Under the pieces are notes generated by a model that saw nothing but the letters and a program-made list of their open reading frames with translations, did not search any database and had not been told where the DNA came from. The translations under genes were made by a program, and so were the position numbers. Shown piece after piece: positions 61,927 to 64,000 of a DNA stretch of 64,000 bases. Origin of the DNA: Chitinophaga sp. CF118 (GTDB taxonomy: Bacteria; Bacteroidota; Bacteroidia; Chitinophagales; Chitinophagaceae); the NCBI RefSeq assembly GCF_900112615.1, contig NZ_FOMK01000001.1, positions 558,001 to 622,000 of the forward strand. Direction: 5' to 3'. The stretch's first letter is position 1; each line of letters opens with the position of its first letter.

Positions 61927-63130
61927 AGTTGCTGATCACCAGGGAGGCATTATTTCCTCCGAATCCGAATGAATTTGAAATAACATGTTGTATAGGATAT
62001 CCTTCCAACAACTGTGTTTCCGGTGCTACATAAAGCTCCTCCATCCTTTCCGTAAAGTTCAGGTTGGGAAATACAAGTTGATGCCGGATAGCCAGTACAG
62101 AATAAATTGCTTCTATAGCGCCTGCGGCTGCAAGCGTATGCCCTGTAAAAGGCTTGGTACTGCTGAATTTAGGGACAGTTTCTCCAAACAGGCGTTGCAA
62201 CGCCTTTCCTTCAGATACGTCGTTGGTCAGTGTAGCGGTACCATGTACATTTACATACTGTACATCGGCAATTGTACGGCCACTCATAGCCAGTGCATCT
62301 TTCATGGCAGCATAAGCACCATCTCCATCGGGAGAGGGAGAAGTAGGGTGGAAAGCTTCGTTGGTATTTGCATATCCGCTCAGTTCTGCCAGTACTACAC
62401 TATTATTCTCTTTTACCAGCGATTCACTTTCCAATACCATGTAAGCAGCCCCTTCACCAAGATTCAATCCGTTCCGTTGATTATCAAACGGACGGCAAGG
62501 ATGCTTATCAATGTTTTTGAGTGAATTGAACCCATTCAGTGTAAATCTTGTGAGTGCTTCCGTTCCCCCACAGATCACCCTGCGTGTAAGTCCCGCCTTA
62601 ATCAGGCGGGCGCCATACATTAGTGCATTGGCAGAGGAGGAACATGCTGTACTGATGGTAGCAATATGTTCCGTAATACCTATTGTATCAGCAATGCGCT
62701 GTGTACAGTCTGCACAGTCCAGAGTGTCTATGAATTTCAGGAAATCGCCCGTTTTGTCCGGGTTCACAATATCGAAATAAACGTTTTCAGTATCACACAT
62801 CCCTCCAACGGTAGACGCATTGATGAAGGCTGTAGGCTCCTGTTGCACATCGGTAATGCCAGCCTGCGCCAGTGCTTCACGCATGGCGATGAGTCCCAGC
62901 AAAGTAGTACGGGTGTACCCGTCAATACCGGCTACACCCGCTATTTCACTTAACTGAAGGGTTGTATACTTTACTTCCGCTACAGGTAACTTTTCTTTGT
63001 AAATAGTATCAAGATGGCTGGTAAATCCCAGGCCACTCTGTTTTGACCGCAGGCTTTGAAGGTTTCCTGCTACATCATCACCAATGGCGGTGATCATCCC
63101 CATCCCTGTTATATACACACGTTCCGCCAT
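61916..63130 (-). CDS. Beta-ketoacyl-ACP synthase (FabF-like)
   Basis: A 404-residue condensing enzyme with a full catalytic triad: Cys163 in ATISTACSSSANAL, His296 in VNVHGTATLTND and His331 in KPFTGHTLAAAGAIE. The N-terminal VYITGMGMITAIGDD and C-terminal NSFGFGGNNASLVIS are classical. It is probably part of a secondary pathway: it is linked to an ACP (12 bp upstream) and to a Cys-less partner (11-bp overlap), and no malonyl transferase or reductase of primary fatty acid synthesis is next to it. The product is inferred as a polyene-type chain. Confidence 0.92.
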   Translation of the reverse strand: MAERVYITGMGMITAIGDDVAGNLQSLRSKQSGLGFTSHLDTIYKEKLPVAEVKYTTLQLSEIAGVAGIDGYTRTTLLGLIAMREALAQAGITDVQQEPTAFINASTVGGMCDTENVYFDIVNPDKTGDFLKFIDTLDCADCTQRIADTIGITEHIATISTACSSSANALMYGARLIKAGLTRRVICGGTEALTRFTLNGFNSLKNIDKHPCRPFDNQRNGLNLGEGAAYMVLESESLVKENNSVVLAELSGYANTNEAFHPTSPSPDGDGAYAAMKDALAMSGRTIADVQYVNVHGTATLTNDVSEGKALQRLFGETVPKFSSTKPFTGHTLAAAGAIEAIYSVLAIRHQLVFPNLNFTERMEELYVAPETQLLEGYPIQHVISNSFGFGGNNASLVISNYEG

Positions 63131-63142
63131 ACCGGTTTTTTC

Positions 63143-63400
63143 TTAGGCAGGTTGTTTTGATTGAATAAATTCTGCCATGGATTGTACAGACTGCAAAATT
63201 TTACGTCCTTCACGTGGATCTTCCACTTTAATCTGATAAGATCTTTCCAGCAATACCATTAATTCCAGGGAATCAATACTGTCAAGTCCAAGACCTTCTC
63301 CAAATAAAGGTGCATTATCCAGAATATCTTCCGGACGTGTATCCTGCAGATTCAGGGCTTCAATGATTTGTACTTTTAACTTCTTTTTTAACTCTTCCAT
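63143..63400 (-). CDS. Acyl carrier protein
   Basis: An 85-residue acidic ACP with the phosphopantetheine site EGLGLDSIDSLELMVLLE (Ser41). The helix pattern is normal, and the C-terminal half RSYQIKVEDPREGRKILQSVQSM is typical of ACPs in aryl-polyene-type clusters. It lies 12 bp ahead of the KS gene in a leftward ACP-KS-CLF row. It is distinct from the primary fatty-acid ACP, which would normally sit next to fabF and fabD. Confidence 0.9.
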   Translation of the reverse strand: MEELKKKLKVQIIEALNLQDTRPEDILDNAPLFGEGLGLDSIDSLELMVLLERSYQIKVEDPREGRKILQSVQSMAEFIQSKQPA

Positions 63401-63506
63401 ATTTGTGTTGTAGGTTTATACTTCCCATTATTATTGCAGAAAGCAAAGCCTGCCTTTTTAATGCCAAACGGCGGTAAAAATACAGTTTTACCTTCAATAG
63501 TCAATA

Positions 63507-64000
63507 TCAGCTCATTCTTCTTTTCTCAATAGCAGCCGCTATACACAACATTCCAGCTGCACATATCACCAGTTTGCTTACATCTGCCAGAATGTGCATC
63601 ACGCCCATATTCCGCAGGTAAATATTATTGATGGCAGATAGTCCCCAGCTTAACGGCGACAAATGACCAATGAACTGCATATTAGGTGGCATTATTTCCA
63701 GCGGAATCCAGATACCTCCAATGGCAGACAGGATTACGATTGAAATAGCGCCAAAATTCAGGGCCTGATTTGGCGTTTTAAATAATGTTCCCACCAGGAT
63801 TCCGTATGCTGTTGATGCCAATCCGATACAGGCAGCCACAATAAATGTAGCAGCATGACTGTTTCCCAGCATCAGTTTTGGTAATCCGAACAACGGCAAC
63901 AGGTAAATGCCCACCAGGATCATCAGGTAGAACTGTACTACACAGATGCCTACAAAGAACAACATTTTACCCGCCAGAATTGCCAGATACGAACCTGGAA
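63507..64000 (-). CDS. ABC-2 type transporter permease, C-terminal part, cut by the window edge
   Basis: The frame is open through the right edge of the window, and the first internal Met at 63965 is not a start because coding continues upstream (PGSYLAILAGKM). The visible 164 residues have several membrane helices and the ABC-2 pattern AIGGIWIPLEIMPPNMQFIGHLSPLSWGLSAINNIYL. It resembles permeases of the YadH/YhgE group. It lies upstream of the ACP-KS-CLF row on the same strand, 106 bp away, so it may export the pathway product or a lipid precursor. The ATPase subunit or N-terminal half is outside the window. Confidence 0.82.
   Translation of the reverse strand, partial: PGSYLAILAGKMLFFVGICVVQFYLMILVGIYLLPLFGLPKLMLGNSHAATFIVAACIGLASTAYGILVGTLFKTPNQALNFGAISIVILSAIGGIWIPLEIMPPNMQFIGHLSPLSWGLSAINNIYLRNMGVMHILADVSKLVICAAGMLCIAAAIEKRRMS

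Overview
The window looks like a chromosomal segment from a Bacteroidota bacterium, most likely a Chitinophaga-type member of the Chitinophagaceae. The signs are a type IX secretion cargo paired with a PorP/SprF protein, a SusC/SusD pair, a FecI/FecR/TonB-receptor signalling locus, promoter elements of the Bacteroidota form TAnnTTTG, and the edge of a ketosynthase/ACP cluster of the kind that makes flexirubin or aryl-polyene pigments. No tRNA, rRNA, CRISPR array, integrase or transposase was recognised.

Layout. 1-1.3 kb: the start of a GH29 fucosidase running off the left edge, a small membrane protein and a di-haem cytochrome. 1.6-4.6 kb: PorP/SprF-like protein and its probable type-B T9SS cargo. 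4.8-13.8 kb: a leftward locus for N-acetylmuramic acid salvage (SSS symporter, murQ, anmK, DeoR-type regulator, SusC, SusD), with a divergent GH9-deacetylase fusion enzyme at 14-16.4 kb. 16.5-18.8 kb: proBA. 18.9-23.1 kb: a tandem-SGNH esterase and a GH92 mannosidase. 23.5-27.5 kb: two uncharacterised small proteins, a membrane protein, and a NarL-type two-component system. 27.5-41.1 kb: a hexuronate/pectin-fragment regulon (DUF2264, GH88, LacI regulator, kduD, kduI, uxaA, exuT-like transporter, eda, kdgK, uxaC, uxaB) with three copies of one LacI-type palindrome. 41.2-42.4 kb: an AbiEii-like nucleotidyltransferase with an overlapping winged-helix partner and its own palindrome. 42.7-43.8 kb: mnmA. 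44-52.5 kb: ECF sigma factor, TonB receptor, GNAT acetyltransferase, FecR, second TonB receptor. 52.5-58.9 kb: housekeeping genes (RNA m5C methyltransferase, sucB, sucA, rpsT). 59-64 kb: M14 peptidase, then chain-length-factor-like KS, KS, ACP and part of an ABC-2 permease.

How it works together. The uronate block encodes the route from unsaturated or plain galacturonate to pyruvate and glyceraldehyde-3-phosphate, apparently under one LacI-family repressor. The muramic acid block pairs outer-membrane uptake (SusCD), inner-membrane uptake (SSS) and conversion to GlcNAc-6-phosphate (AnmK, MurQ).

The least explained structures are non-coding. Two intergenic palindromes (about 42.5 and 53.8 kb) are built from short motifs spaced at exactly 11 bp, in direct and then inverted orientation. 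Two genes (the GH9 fusion and the LacI regulator) are followed by decayed tandem copies of their own 3' ends.
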